DNA from: Helichrysum umbraculigerum
Taxonomy: Eukaryota > Streptophyta > Magnoliopsida > Asterales > Asteraceae
DNA length: 64,000 nt
Reading direction: 5' to 3'
Assembly: GCA_949592205.1 (NCBI GenBank)
Contig: CATIUR010000005.1
Location: 90,264,777 to 90,328,776, forward strand
The position numbers and the translations under genes are program-made. Below the pieces are notes generated by a model that searched no databases, was not told the origin of the DNA, and worked only from the letters and a program-made list of their open reading frames with translations. Shown here piece by piece: positions 34,572 to 48,343 of this stretch; the first letter of the stretch is position 1; every line of letters begins with the position of its first letter.

Positions 34572-37500
34572 ATGGAAGTAGCTTCTGATCTCCTTACAAA
34601 CATTTGCAGTCACTGGTAATATTAGGTTTTTTTGTTTCCCTTACAAATTTGTTTGGGTTTAGCTGCCCTCATATTCCTTCTTAACATTTTGTAGGATTTT
34701 TTTTATTATATATATCCTAATACTCACCAAATGATGCAACTACTCTAGCAAAGCGTAAAGTGTCAGAATAAGTGGATAGTGTTTCTATCTTTCCTCCCTT
34801 GATCATGCTAATTCATCTGGTTATTGCCATTATTGTTGTGGCTTGATAGGTAAGTATTGAAAGTTATTAAGAACCATGGTATTCCCATACAAGTCTGCAA
34901 ACAACAAACGGATGATGTATATATAGGCTACCTATTTATTTAGAAGCTTACACTGAGGCCACCTAGATTTAGTAGGAAAAAACATTACATGTTTACATGC
35001 CAGCCAAATATCAATTGGTTTCGTTTTTATGTCAGCTTAGGAGAAAATTTGCAGTTTTCCTTGAAGTTAGACTACTCTTGGCAATTTTTGTAGTTACGAT
35101 TTTAGGACAACCATGTAGTCCACTAACAGTTCTGGCAGTTTTTTTTGGCTGATATTGGCCTGAAATGCTCGTTGGAAATTTGGGTTCTTAGTGTAACATA
35201 TGCAACATTATCCCAACAACAATGTTAGTAAAGGTATGACCACAAATCATTTTGAATATTTTCTAACTTCTAGTCTGAATGGGTGATAAACCATAACTCA
35301 CTCTTGTCCCTAGTGGGTGGGATTTGGGAACATACATTTTCTTTCTTCACACGACGGATTGGTATCCACATCATATTATGAGGGAAACCCGTTGCCTCTT
35401 AGATATGCAATGATCCCTTCTACAATATGTTGGCACCAAGTTCGACGGGGACAAAATAAAGCTTACTTTACAATTTCTATACATCATGTCATGACGGCAC
35501 GTGCTTTTCAATCATACTAAATGAGTATACTCATTGTGCATTCATGCACGTGTAATGAGACTATGAGAGTCACGGAAAATTTTCATGCACAACAATGATA
35601 ATACACAGTTTTAAATGCATCCGTCTAGAAAGTCAGGTTAAATTCAACATTATCTAGATGTTGATCTCGAGGATCACAACCTATCTAGAATGTCTGTTTA
35701 CAATCACTAACAAATAGGTACAACTGCCATTAACTAAACATTCAATTTTGCACTTGTAAAAAGCATGTCTTAGTACCTTAATCTCACCTCACTAGAGTCC
35801 TATAAGTTTAAGTGTTTAACCATACCTTATATAAGATCCTAAATTGATTGCATAAAAATTTCCATGTGAAACAAGCAACAAGTCGAAGTGTCGAACAATG
35901 TCAAAGTGGGGAAAAATAGCAAAGATGTCGTGTTAAGAGTTAAGATACTTGGTCGTTGTGCTACTAGTGTTAGGATATTGAGTTAGTCAAACCAAGAGTA
36001 ATAAGACACCTAACATAGATGGGTGCTTCTCTTTCAGCTCTTTGTGCTACATTTCTCAAAATCAAACACATTTGTTCCTTTGCCTTTTTGTTTGTATATA
36101 ACCAAGGTTCAAATTGAGGCTATAAAATTTATAATATTGGCCACAATTATGCATGCTTCTTAACATACTTTGATGTTTTCAACCACAAACATAACTTTAC
36201 AAGACCAATCCTCTTAATATAAGAGCAAAACCCCAATCCTCAGCACAAGAAATGCTCCAAATGCATTTAATAACTCCTACACAACCCTAGTCCTTTTTCA
36301 CATTTAGGGTATGTCACTCATTAATTCAATCCAAAATACTTCAACTTATTCTTTACTTTGATTCTGCAGTTGCCCATGCTCTCACTCTCTGAACAAAAAG
36401 TGTGTTTCAGAAAGAGTTCGTTCATCCTTTTCACTCATTAGATCCAACTCATGATACTTTGTACAGAAAGCACCACAATCATAGTTCTGGCAAATAACAA
36501 TACATTAACCTGTCTAGTTTATATTCTGACATAAATTTTAATATCCTATTACTCATTCTTATTAAATCAAAAGCCCGGGTGTTACATTAGAGTGCCTTGT
36601 TGTGTCACATCACCTAGGCATTTCACAAATTTGCTACAGTAGCCATATGCATATGTTTCTTCTAGTTGGCCAAAATTAACCCCAAGTCCATAGATCTATA
36701 TTATTAGGTAGGTCTTTTGTTGAGTTATTTTATCAACCTTAATCATCACTTTTTGGATATATCCATTTATAACCTTAATGATCAACCTCATGTGACCCAA
36801 TGTCACCTTTGTCAGCGATATGGAAGTTGTGTTGGCAAACTGTCATAAGATTTTTGAATTCTCCTAGTTGGTCTCCTTAATTAAATACGCGTCCTTATTA
36901 ATTTGGTGCTTCTATCACTATTGTTTTTCTTGAATCATTTAATATGACTTGTGCTGTTAGCTATTCTTTTTTTCCCTTCTTACACCAGTTTATCTTGGAA
37001 CAGGAGTATCCTAAAAGAATAACGAATTTTTGACAAAATACATTATGTATTGGCTGTTCTTTTTGATGCTCTTTCTATTTTTTCTCGTTAAAGATTGATT
37101 TAGTACTACTATTTACTTGGACCAATGAATCATTGATGACAGAACGATAAGCATAACTAATATCCATTTGCAGTTTGTTATATACAAAAGGGCCTGTTAG
37201 GGCATTTATTAAACATGAATGCAAATCTTGCAATTAGTCTTAATGTTTCCTTAAACAACTGGTTTCCTATCTGAGCATCATTGTTCCCTATAAATCTTGT
37301 GTAAATTATAAAAAAGGATGGTTTTGCTCTCATGTTATTTTTACTTTTATTAAACCGTAAGTTATAATTTAGTCTTTCCATTAATCTTTCAATATGTATG
37401 ACTACCATGTTTTTTATATCAGTTGCTCTTGTTATATGTCCATTCTTATTACTATTGTAAGACTTTGACATTTGTTACAAGTAAAAGTTATTTTATTGTC

Positions 37501-38403
37501 TGACTAAACTTTAGTAAAACACTAAACAACGACAATTTACATTTACAGTCACAGAGCCATTCCCTCTTCAAATATCGATTTGCATTATGCCCACTGCTCC
37601 CGCAATTTAGAAAAATGTAAAATCTGTGACGAGATGATTCCCAAAAAGCACGCCGAAGAACATTACTTGAGCACCCATGCTCCGGTATGTAGCTCCAATT
37701 GAATTATTATTACTTAACTATATCTAGTGCTGTACCTAAAATTTATAGTATATTAAAATTTTGAACAATTTATTCTTGAACTGCTATAGTTAACGGTTGA
37801 ACTGTTGTTTGGCCAGGTATCTTGTTCACTATGCAGCGAGTCAATGGAACCTGAAATTTTAGCTCTACACGAAGGTGAAAAGTGCCCCCTAAGAATTGTG
37901 ACTTGTGAGTACTGTGAATTTCCTTTGCCTGCAATCGACCTATTTGAGCATCAGGTTTGTCATTAACATATAAAACCTATAATTACTCGTCTATCTAACT
38001 TATTAAATATGCTATTTCTTTGGAATTTCAGGAAGTTTGTGGAAACAGGACTGAACTTTGTCAACTCTGCAACAAATATATCAGACTACGTGAGAGAATT
38101 GTGCATGAAGTCACATGTAATGGTGTCCCAGATGATACAGCAGAAACTTCCAGGTATAAAAAACATTTTTTCCGTTGTGCATTTGTTTGGACTTGGGATT
38201 TCTATTTTGGCCAGTTTATAATTTTCTTTCACGTTTTTTGAAGGGCCAACGAAGCTGAAAGAGAGCATGATGCTAGAAGAAGACCACCACCACAAGACTT
38301 TTCTACTAGAAGACTGGTATTCACCATAGCCGTAACTGGCATTGCCGTTGTTTTAGGGTCTCTTATCTTTCAGAGAAAACCACAAAGCAGCGAGCTGCGT
38401 TAA
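34572..38403 (+). CDS. TRAF-type zinc-finger-related protein with C-terminal membrane anchor
   Basis: Five exons, 34572-34615, 37549-37684, 37817-37954, 38032-38153 and 38244-38403, join in frame to 199 residues. Intron 1 is long (2.9 kb, AT-rich, no other gene seen). Zinc-finger spacing is clear: C12-C15-H27-C31, then C38-C41-H49-H53, with further Cys/His pairs to about residue 135 (CSLC, CEYC, CQLC). Residues about 171-189 form one hydrophobic helix followed by basic residues, a tail-anchor arrangement. It resembles the small Arabidopsis protein At1g09920 as I recall it; its molecular role is not established. Splice sites are all GT-AG. The exon 1 call rests on the CxxC split across intron 1, so it is a little less certain. 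Confidence 0.87.
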
Positions 38404-39603
38404 ACAAGAGGTTAGAAAAGTATGTACGCGTATACTCTGAAGTTATTTTGCAGTGTTTTGTAGTGTAAACTAATGAGATATACAATATTTGTTATGTAAT
38501 GCACCCCATAATAAAGATTTGTAATGATATGAAAGTTGCTACATTGTATGCAATCCCATTTGTCAAAAGGTTTAACATTTGGATACCTACATCTAACTTT
38601 GAATAAATTGACACGAGTAAAGTCGGACCAGGGTTTAGGCTTATGAACTTCAAGATTTGCTTAGGAGTGTGATACACAGAGATGATTGACTCGAATAGAT
38701 TTTTTGGAAGATAAAAATGTTTGAAGAATAACAGTTGTATTGTAAGAATCTATTCAAGTTGATCATCTGTGTATCACAATGGGTGCTTCTTCATCTGATC
38801 AAGCCATGACTGTACATCAGATATAATTGCAGTGATGAAACAAATCGTAGAAAAATGTTACATTGGCATAAGTAACCAAAATACTGAAGTCGAACTACAT
38901 TAAGCGATTTTTTTCATAAGCTCTCGAGCTGTTATATAAGCAGGAGCATATTTAAAAGCTTGTTTTCTTCTACAAGATTTTAGAAAACATTTGCTTAAAC
39001 AGGGTCTTCAAAAATAATATCCAACATACTTGTATATCTTGGATCTACATATAATTATTTTTTCTTTCTTTTAGATCAACAAACCACATATTATATACAT
39101 CCACACATATATTTATAAAGTTGCCTCGTACGAAGCTTGAACTCACAACCTCTAAATTAATTGATAGATCGCATGCCATAGGGCCTTTGGTGGATCTACA
39201 TATAATTAACCAATATATAACTTACAAAATTATATAAACAAGATTTATGATTATTAAAAAACTTGTAGATAATACATCAAAACATGCGGTGTCTTCGAAA
39301 TACATCAAACATAATTGCCGTAGAGTAGAAGACACTACAACTCAAGCTATGTATAACTTTATACACATAAAAAGACCGAATGCATTTATTCCAATTAAAG
39401 AATCCCCTTTACCCAAACATATTTATTTAAAGTAAACCTATCTTCCAAATGTGTTTCATCATTTTATGTGACACCACATCAATTTATTATTTTTAAACAA
39501 GGTAGCATCTACTTTAAAACTTGATAAGACATTAGAGTAACCTTGTTGCTTGATCAACTTCAACATATTCTTGTCGATCATCGAAGGGATCAACATAGAT
39601 AAA
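38404..39603. other. Intergenic DNA with a possible SINE remnant
   Basis: The start is the TRAF gene 3' UTR. At 39100-39190, read on the minus strand, GAGGTTGTGAGTTCAAGC resembles a tRNA-derived B-box region of plant SINEs; no clear A box or tail, so weak. Nothing else recognised. Confidence 0.35.
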
Positions 39604-40027
39604 ATGTCGCCTATAGGTGTACGATTGCAAATTGAAGATCGTCATGTACGTAATTTCCTTCAACTCGCTTTTATAGTATTTTGTTCTTAATTAATGTCAG
39701 TGCATACAATCGTGTGGCACACATATATTTGTTCGTTTCTTGGAATATCGATCTTCTAGTATATCGGTTGTGTATATCCACGATTGTGAGTGAATGTCTA
39801 TTTTTATTGTAGTGAATTGATACATAGAACTGTGACATGCAAAATGAAATTGTTGAAAAATTCAGGTGATGATCGATAACGGGATAGTGCAAGTAACATT
39901 ATCGAATCCTGAGGGCATCGTCACTGGTGTACGATACAACGGACTTGATAATGTCCTCGAGGTTCTAAATAATGAAAGTGACAGAGGGTTAGTTGCATTC
40001 TTAGTAACAAACTACGTATTTACGCGC

Positions 40028-40093
<66 letters not shown>

Positions 40094-43000
40094 TCTTTGA
40101 TTTAATTAACTACTGGTCTTTTTGATATAATGAATGTAGGTATTGGGACGTTGTTTGGAGTGCTTTAGATGGCTCGGGAAGAACAGGAGTTTTCGAAGTG
40201 TACGTTCTAAACATTTCTTGTGTAAAATTTATGCACATAAAATGATAAAAACGATCATCATATATACGGAATAATACCAAAAGAGTGGACAAATTTCACA
40301 GAAAAGGTCAAACTAATTAGCAAAGAAAAGTCAACATTTATTAACTTTGCATAAAATGATAAAAACTCATCAACTCACTAAAACAAGTCAAATAACAGGA
40401 TCAAAGCAACAAGTTTCAAGGTTGTTGTAGAAAGTGAAGAAATGGTTGAGGTTTCCTTCTCTAAAACATGGGATCCTTCCCTAAAAGGAAAGTTTGTTCC
40501 TTTAAACATAGACAAAAGGTTCGTTGCTCTTGTACATAGTACAAATTATCATTATTTGAAATTGGAAATGTATGTTTTTTTAACATATTAACGTCACTTG
40601 GTTAGGTTCATTTTGCTTCGTGGTTGCTCCGGTTTCTATACCTACGCCATTTATGAACACATGGGTTCACAAGATTGGCAAGCTTTCAGTCTAGCTGAAA
40701 CACGGGTCGCATTCAAGCTCCGAAAAGACAAGTAAATCAACAATCTTTTATCACATCACTACAGATTATGATTGTGCTTGAGAGACTTGCATTTTCATTT
40801 GTTTTTAACATTGATGTTTCCCGTATATATGATGTATCGAAGTCGATTGTTGTTTGAGAGCCCAATCGTATAAATTGATTCATTTCCATGGTTTCTTAAA
40901 AAAGTATCAAGATTATCGATATTAAAAGTTAATGAAAATATGTTTAAAGACTAAGAACTGAAAAACATTAATTTGTTAACTATGATTCTATAAAAGTACA
41001 TATTTAATATGATCATATATAGTCAATGATTCTGGTAACAGTACATCCCTAAACGTACAATTTGTAGTTAATAATGACATAAATATAGATGATTTATATC
41101 AAACCGTATGTGCGATTCTTTGCTAGATTGGAGTATAAGTGATATACTGTAGTATATATGATCATAGTTTTGGTAGTTATCATCTTCTATGTGATGAACA
41201 TTTAGCTCGATACTGATCTATACTATACTATTCGTGTGCTTAATTAATGTGTGTTACAATCGCAAAGGTTTCAGTATATGGCGGTGGACGATGATAGGAA
41301 AAGATACATGCCATTGCCAGATGATCGGCAGTCCGGAAGAGGCCAACCACTTGCATATCCGGAAGCTGTTTTATTGGTCAATCCAGTTGAACCCGAGTTC
41401 CAAGGAGAGGTAATATAACTATACTAGTCAATTCAACAAGAAACAAAGGATATATATCTATAAGGCTTAATTCCAATTTCTAACAATGTGTACATGTAGG
41501 TGGATGATAAATATCAATACACTTGCGAGAATAGAAATCTCATGGTACATGGATGGATATCAAATGACCCTTCCGTGGGATTTTGGCAAATTACACCTAG
41601 TGACGAGTTTCGAACAGGGGGGCCCCTCAAACAAAATCTTTGTTCCCATGTGGGCCCCACTTGTCTAGCTGTAAGTTACTTCAACCATGTTGTCATTCCA
41701 AATACTGATGATGAAAGTCAAACTTTTCGCGTGTAGATGTATGTGTGCTCTTGAAATTTTGTACTTCTAAATGTCGTTACAATTAGGTTTTTGTTGGTGC
41801 TCATTATGCCGGGGATGATTTGGTTCCAAAATTTGCTCAAGGAGAGCCATGGAAGAAGGTGTTTGGACCAGTTTTTATCTATCTAAATTCAGTCATGGAT
41901 GAACAAGATTCTCTTGCGCTTTGGGACGATGCAAAAAGGCAGGTATATACAATCGGTCAGATGACCAATGTTGATAAAGATTTGTACTTGCAAGTGTTTT
42001 ATTATTACTTCGTTTTGAACATGTTAGTTTAGTATACTTTTACATTTCATAACAGAGGATGGTTGAGGCAAGCAGTTGGCCATATAACTTTCCGGTATCA
42101 GAGGAATTTCCAAAATCAAATCAACGAGGCAAAGTTTATGGAAAATTACTAATTCGTGACAGGTAATTAGTAAAACATACTAAACTCTATATGTTGTAGT
42201 TCATTTGAAGAAACTTGTCTTATACTTTTAATCTGTTATAGATTCATCCACAATAACGATATGCCAATAAATAGTGCATACGTCGGTTTAGCTCTACCAG
42301 GAGAAGTCGGATCATGGCAAAGAGAATGCAAGGTGATTCTTTATACAAAATGAAAAGTTTGACTCGTAAGGTCAAAATATATGATTAGGTCATTCAATTT
42401 GACATCATAATATGTTTTTTATCTGCAGGATTATCAATTTTGGACGAAAACAGATGAGAATGGAGTATTTTCTATTACTAATATCAGAACTGGAAGCTAT
42501 AATTTATACGCTTGGGTCCCCGGATTTATTGGTGACTATCGAAATGAAACAGCTATAACAATCACTCCAGGTTCAGTATAAAGTACTATGTTTATGTATA
42601 AATGCTCTTAGTTGATAAAACTATTCAGAAATGTCATTTCCATCTGACTATTGTTTTAACACTGAAAAATGCTAGGTTGCAACATGAATGTGGGTACTCT
42701 AGTCTACGAGCCTCCACGACATGGCCCTACATTGTGGGAAATAGGGATCCCTGATCGATCTGCTGCAGAATTTTACGTCCCAGATCCTAAGCCACAATAC
42801 GTGAACAAGCTTTTTCTTGATCAACCCCAAAAGTTCGTTTTGTAACATACTCTGTTTAATTAACATTCACTTTTATTTTTGAGTTTATCTAGATTTTTTT
42901 TTTTTTTAATCTATGCCTTACATCGAACCTGTTTTACTAGTGAAAATGGGCACCTATGCCCCCACCCACGGTCTTACAGTACAACCATATATCATATATG

Positions 43001-44068
43001 CTTTCAATGCCTCTATTGTAATCATATATGGTCGTACCATATACATTCGTATTGTATAATGTATTTCTAAGCAAAGCGTTTTATTTATTTCGAAATATAA
43101 ATAACAGAATTTTGAAAGCAACGCTATGTTAACTTATGCATCATCTAATGAAACTTGAATTCTGTTTCTCAGTTTACTAAAACTGTTTTGGTGTTTTTGG
43201 GTTATATCAGCAATTTTAGGCAATATGGGTTATGGGAAAGGTATGGGGAGCTGTATCCTCAAGGAGACTTGGTGTACACCATTGGAGAAAGTGACTATAC
43301 CAAAGATTGGTTTTATGCTCAAGTTCCAAGGTACAAGTCTTTAATACAATAGTTTAGTTCTAAAACTAGCCTATTTGCAAACTTACGCTAAAACCCATAA
43401 AACCTTATACCAAAGTAACCAATGTTACGACATTACTATGATCCCGAGTGCTGGTTCAAACCAAAATAGACACTCATATCCCCTCAATTATCATCTACGA
43501 CGTTTAACTTTCACATTATGGTCTGAGAATGAGACTCCAGTTCATTGATTTTATTGTAATTTAGGAAAAAGGAAGACAATTCATATGAAGGAACAACATG
43601 GCAGATCAAGTTTAAGCTAGAAAACATACAACCAACCGCTACATATAAGCTACGAATAGCATTGGCTGGTGCATCTTTAGCTGAACTACAGGTACATAAG
43701 CATAACCATAAACTTCTGCAATAACAACTTGCACAAAAAGCTACTCCTATGAAACTGTTCTAAGCAATAAGAAATTGTTTTCCTTAATCATCAACGTGTC
43801 TGTCTGCTAATGTTAAGTTTCTGCTAATTTGTAGGTTCGGGTAAATGATCAAAACAAACCTCGTCCGCTGTTTACGACAGGATTAATAGGACGAGATAAT
43901 GCAGTTCCAAGACATGGCATTCACGGGCTATATTGGTTGTACAATGTTGATGTCTTGGGTTCGTTGCTCTTAGAAGGAGACAACACGTTTTATTTCACAC
44001 AAACGCGATCTCAAAGTCCTTTTCAAGCTATCATGTATGATTATATCCGGTTAGAAGGCCCTAATTAA
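39604..44068 (+). CDS. Rhamnogalacturonan lyase (polysaccharide lyase family 4)
   Basis: Cleaves the rhamnose-galacturonate backbone of pectin rhamnogalacturonan I by beta-elimination in the cell wall. Fifteen exons: 39604-39645, 39866-39987, 40140-40199, 40399-40518, 40606-40731, 41268-41409, 41500-41670, 41787-41942, 42056-42162, 42242-42332, 42429-42570, 42676-42832, 43211-43330, 43565-43691 and 43835-44068. They give 638 residues with all phases consistent and GT-AG sites. The N-terminal lyase domain covers roughly 8-330, an fn3-like module about 350-425 (SWQREC, YNLYAWVPGFIGDY) and a carbohydrate-binding-like C-terminal domain about 450-636 (LWEIGIPDRSAAEF, FRQYGLWERY, HGIHGLYWLY). No signal peptide is visible at the start MSPIGVRLQI; a missing upstream exon is possible, though many plant homologues start this way. 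Resembles the At1g09890/At1g09910 group. Confidence 0.93.
40029..40091. repeat. TA microsatellite in intron 2 of the lyase gene
   Basis: About 31 TA units between exons 2 and 3. Confidence 0.98.
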
Positions 44069-44887
44069 CACGAACATAGATTATAGTTTAGACTTTAAAG
44101 CGTAATTAGTTTCCCATGGGTGTTTGTACGTAATAACAAATAATGTTGGATAAGTCCAACACGCTGAACTTTTTAGTATAAACAGAATTGGTACTAGATG
44201 AGTCGTTGATACGTCCTACTACATACACTACTTGTCTTTGTCTCTATTTGCAAATTTTAGGGTGTGTTTAGTTACGAGAAATTTATTCAATTTTATCAGA
44301 AAATTTGTAAAGAAAACTGAATTTTTTTGAATATGTGTTCGAGTTGAGGTTAATTTTCTGGAGAAGTTTTTCATGAGAAGAGATCGAATCTCTGATTTAT
44401 GGTTTTCTAAATTTCTTATTCTACATAATGAGAACTCCATTGCTTATTAAAAAAACTCAATCCCTTACATTTAAATGTGTTTTATTTTCTAAATATCCAT
44501 TAATTTTTAGGGGACACAAAATTCTGAAAAAAATAGAAGAAAAAATTGATTCTTAACTAAAAGCTCCATTATACTCCATGTATGTTATGTTATCTTAAAT
44601 ATTACTTCGGAAATTATATTGATCATAATACACTATTAACAAAAATTAAAGGTTATAGCAGAAAAATAATAATAATAAGTATAACTATTTCTGAAGAGGT
44701 CCCCGAAGAGTACAACATCAGCAACAACAACAATACACAATCTCTCCATTGGTGGAGTATTGAAAAGGTGAGATGTAAACAGATATTTATATCCGAGGAT
44801 AGAGAGACTGCTTCGAGAAGGACTTCTAGCCAATATGAATGAATATAATATGTATATATGAGAGTGCGATACAAATAGGATAGATTA
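44069..44887. other. 3' flank of the lyase gene
   Basis: AT-rich; 3' UTR then intergenic DNA. Short overlapping frames at 44580-44870 have no family features. Confidence 0.45.
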
Positions 44888-45140
44888 CTCCCTCTTTCCC
44901 AAAATAATTGTCACTAGACAAAAAACACATAGTTTAATAAGAACATATATAATCATTATTGCTTTATCTTTATTACTTTTTGCAGAATGTCATATTTAAG
45001 CTTAACAAGTTAATACTGATTCCTTTAAAGTTTGTAATAATAATTTCAAAGGGTAATATGGTAATCTCGATCAAACTTCTCTATCTATTTTTAGTATTGA
45101 ACAATTAATTTGGGACAACCCGAAAAGGAAATATGGACAA
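44888..45140. mobile_element. Mariner-type MITE, right end lost
   Basis: TA then CTCCCTCTTTCCCAAAATAATT marks the left terminus. The internal AATTTGGGACAACCCGAAAA and GGACAA motifs are the usual subterminal sequence near the right end, but the terminus is replaced by a LINE poly(T) tract at 45141. Confidence 0.65.
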
Positions 45141-45700
45141 TTTTTTTTGAACGGCAGAAATAAGAATGCATTAATAAAAATCAACTAGCAAGGAGCTAGA
45201 GAACAGAAATACAAAAATCCAGAGAAACAACAATTACATAAACTAGATTCTTCCCAAAACTTTAACTGCAAAGATTGCAAAAGGGGTGAAAAAACTCATG
45301 CCGATTACAGATACACCAATACATGAGAAAAACCCCCACCAGCGAAGGCCGTGCCACCGGTTTTCAGTTCGAGGTGTTTTTGATGCAATCCCATACAAGT
45401 TCCGGAGTAAAACTATCACAAAAACAAAAACATATGATCCAACAGCAAAAAACGAGCTTCCAGATTAGCAATACGATCACTTAGTTGGATTTTTAAGCCA
45501 GTCATCCCAGTAAATTCCCGACTTCTTATATCTGTACCGGTACCATTGAAAAGAGAAGTTAATGATTGAATCGACGAGCACCATATTTCTCTTCCTATCG
45601 GGCTGAAAAATAACTTCATTTCTAAATCTCCAAAGCTCCCACCAAACCGCATAAATTATAGTGTTAATAACTGATGACACGTAAAAAGTCAAGTTTTTAT
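45141..45700 (-). pseudogene. 5'-truncated LINE (L1-type non-LTR retrotransposon), 3' end
   Basis: On the minus strand the segment ends GCCGTTC then an A tract, the usual tail of plant LINEs. Upstream, the frame at 45477-45707 encodes AVWWELWRFRNEVIFQPDRK and YRYKKSGIYWDDWLKNP, the C-terminal region of plant LINE reverse-transcriptase proteins (after the zf-RVT domain). The RT core is absent, as in most target-primed insertions. It abuts the MITE on one side and the presumed Athila LTR on the other. Confidence 0.75.
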
Positions 45701-46049
45701 GTGTCACTTTCTCACCTTTTTAGCCCAAAACATGATGAATATATCCAAAACCAACACTTTATTATCAAAACTCATCATGGGGACTAAAATATAGATAACA
45801 TTTCAAAAATCATCTAAAATGGTCGAAAAACACGATAAATATAACGAATACGATCATTAGCATTCCGGTTCACGCTTTCAAGCATTTTTTGAGTTCTACT
45901 AAGAATCATGAGCTCTAACTTATGTCATTTTCTTCATCAGGAGATTACGATCGCGTGGATATAAAGAACGCTGAAAATGGACACCCGAGTCAAAAGTTAC
46001 GCCCGAACGAAGATTACAAGCAACCGACGAATCACGATACGGGAGAGCC

Positions 46050-46295
46050 AAGCCGGATACGGCCAAACTCAGCCGTATACGGCCTATCTTGACCGTATAC
46101 GGTCACTTCCCAGCCGTATACGGCCTTGCTCCCCCGTATCCGGCCTTGTCCCTCCTCCGATACGGCCAATCTCTCTCGTATACGGCCAAATTCAACCGTA
46201 TCGTGTGTTTTGGTCATCCAAGGTGTGATTTTGATACGGTTGAGGACTACGGCTGAGATTTTGAAGGCTAGAATACGGTTGAGAAATACGGTTGA
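46050..46295. repeat. CCGTATACGG palindrome array in the LTR
   Basis: Ten or more full or partial copies of the 10-bp palindrome CCGTATACGG (for example within AGCCGTATACGGCC), ending within about 20 bp of the TATA box. Confidence 0.85.
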
Positions 46296-46303
46296 GCCAT
46301 GCC

Positions 46304-46311
46304 TATAAATA
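46304..46311 (+). promoter_or_regulatory. TATA box of the Athila-like LTR
   Basis: TATAAATA followed by a CT-rich leader-like sequence; transcription should start near 46335. Directly downstream of the palindrome array. Confidence 0.65.
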
Positions 46312-48169
46312 CAAGCCATCACCTCCTCATTTCATTCATTCAACATTCACCATTTCTTCACTTTCTCTCTCTACTCTCTCTCTAGAAATAATTAGATTAG
46401 GTTAGTTTAATTAAGCTAGTAGATTAACTTCTAGCTTAGCTTTACGGAGGTGCTCCGAGACTGCGATTGCGCAAGATTTGTAATTACGCTTTGTCAGGTT
46501 TTATTATAATCTCTATCTTGTTGTTTTAAATATGTTGTGACGTTGTCATAATTATTTAGAATTGCTTGCTAGAATTATTGCCGTGCTTAGCTAAACAAAT
46601 CTGTGTTTGCTATGATAATCATTATTCTAGGGTAGTTATACTTTAAAATGCAATTGGGATGCACCATTATGAAACAACGGAGGTAACGTTATACGGCTTT
46701 CATTTGTATAGCGCCGGAACCATCACGAATGTGTGTAGTACGGAACGTGGAAGCTATGAAAGGCGTGGGCACAATCCGTTGTAATAATGTTTCCAATTGT
46801 AAACATGCCGTTACTCTGTCCGTATGCTGTTAGTATATATTTGAATCTATGAATTGAGTCTCCAATGTTTATCTATCCAACTTATGCTGTGGTTTGTGAC
46901 TTACTGCTGGTGTTTAATCAGTGGTACGCCGCTTATTATTCTGTGTCTGATGATCGTTGAACTCGACATGGCCGGTGTTCTTCTGGTTGAAATACACCGG
47001 AGGGAAACACGGAGCGTATGATTAGAGATAGATTAGATTCAATTTATTTAACGCATGTTTTTGAGAGAACTTTCGAAATATGTGTGACTTAACCAATTAT
47101 CCAGTTACTCTGCACAAATTAAACTGATCCTTGTATGCTGCTCTGTCGCATGTTCTTGTTTGATTGTTGCTTTAGGGTTTGCATGCTAGTATCACTTGTG
47201 TTATTGGATATATGATTAGGTTTTCGAGTATAAATTAATTACATACGTCAGTTTAACATGCGTAAAATAGTTATGATTGTTTATATGAAATAATGATGAA
47301 CAATTTAATCAGCCGTTAGACTAGGCCATCCCAACCTGTTCCGGTAGGAAACCCCTGTTTCATGTTTTTGTTCATTCAACAATTCATGCCATGATTCGGA
47401 TATCTCAAATTTCCAAGATTGGGGAATAGGACTCGAGGATGGTTGTTGGTTAAATTGGTTGCTATATTTGGGAGAACTTCCGGTATAGTTTACATTCTAT
47501 AACTGCTATCTTCGTGACATGTTATTTATCTGATTGTGGACAACTCTACGTTAGATATGTAATAGGCTAGTAGTTGTGGCTCATTAGGACATATAACTTA
47601 GGATAGATAACAAGAACCTTTTAATGTTGCAACGGAAATACTGTAAAACAACTGAATACTGGTATAAGCGTTTAAATACGTGGGAGCTGAGGAAAGGTTG
47701 TAAGTAGAGTACTTTGTTGTCATTGATTATTTCAAGTACGTCTGTTAAGTCCTGACTTCGTCATCATAGCTAATACCTTAACTAAAATAACTACCCCTAA
47801 ATAGCATATATAATTATCATAGTAGACACTCGCGTTAATCTGCTGTTCTCGTAGCCACCTCACCTCCCCTATCCTCTAGTTTAGTTTAGTTTAAAATTAG
47901 TAGTTATATTAGAAAAACAACCAAAACCCTATCAACCTTTTGATAAACCAGCTAAATTACAAAAGATAATCAAAAGACCTAGATCCCATGCCCGTTGTAG
48001 TTTAAAGAACGACCCTAGGTCATACTTACTACTATACCCCATAGTTTTAAGTATCCTTAGGCCCCGCATTTACAAATTTTAAAACACCCGTTGGTGGCCC
48101 GCTCAGCGGAAGGTCCCGCAACGACAAGAAGCGATTCCTTGACCGACCGTCGGGCGGCCATCAAGTTTT

Positions 48170-48187
48170 TGGCGCCGCTGCCAGGGA
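48170..48187 (+). promoter_or_regulatory. Primer-binding site (tRNA-Asp type)
   Basis: TGGCGCCGCTGCCAGGGA is nearly the standard Athila-type site complementary to tRNA-Asp. Confidence 0.8.
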
Positions 48188-48343
48188 CTACAACGACCGA
48201 TTTAGGAATTTAGTTATCTTAGTTATTTAGCGATCCTTTCGGAAGATCAATATCATCCGAAAGTTCCTTTTCCGTTATTTCCTTTTCAGTACCCTTTCCC
48301 TTCCAAAACTCTCTTTTCTACCAAAATCCCAAATTCTTCAGCC

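Larger units (their letters stand above)
45702..48163 (+). repeat. Presumed 5' LTR of the Athila-like element
   Basis: The right boundary is firm: CA at 48162-48163, seven bases before the primer-binding site. The left boundary (TGTCACTTTCTCACC at 45702) is a guess from the TG start next to the LINE end. The LTR holds a CCGTATACGG palindrome array and a TATA box. No gene in the remaining 1.8 kb of R-U5-like sequence. Confidence 0.5.

Noticed and set aside
44582..44874. Overlapping short frames downstream of the lyase gene
   Set aside because: No family features, low complexity, and both strands are equally open.
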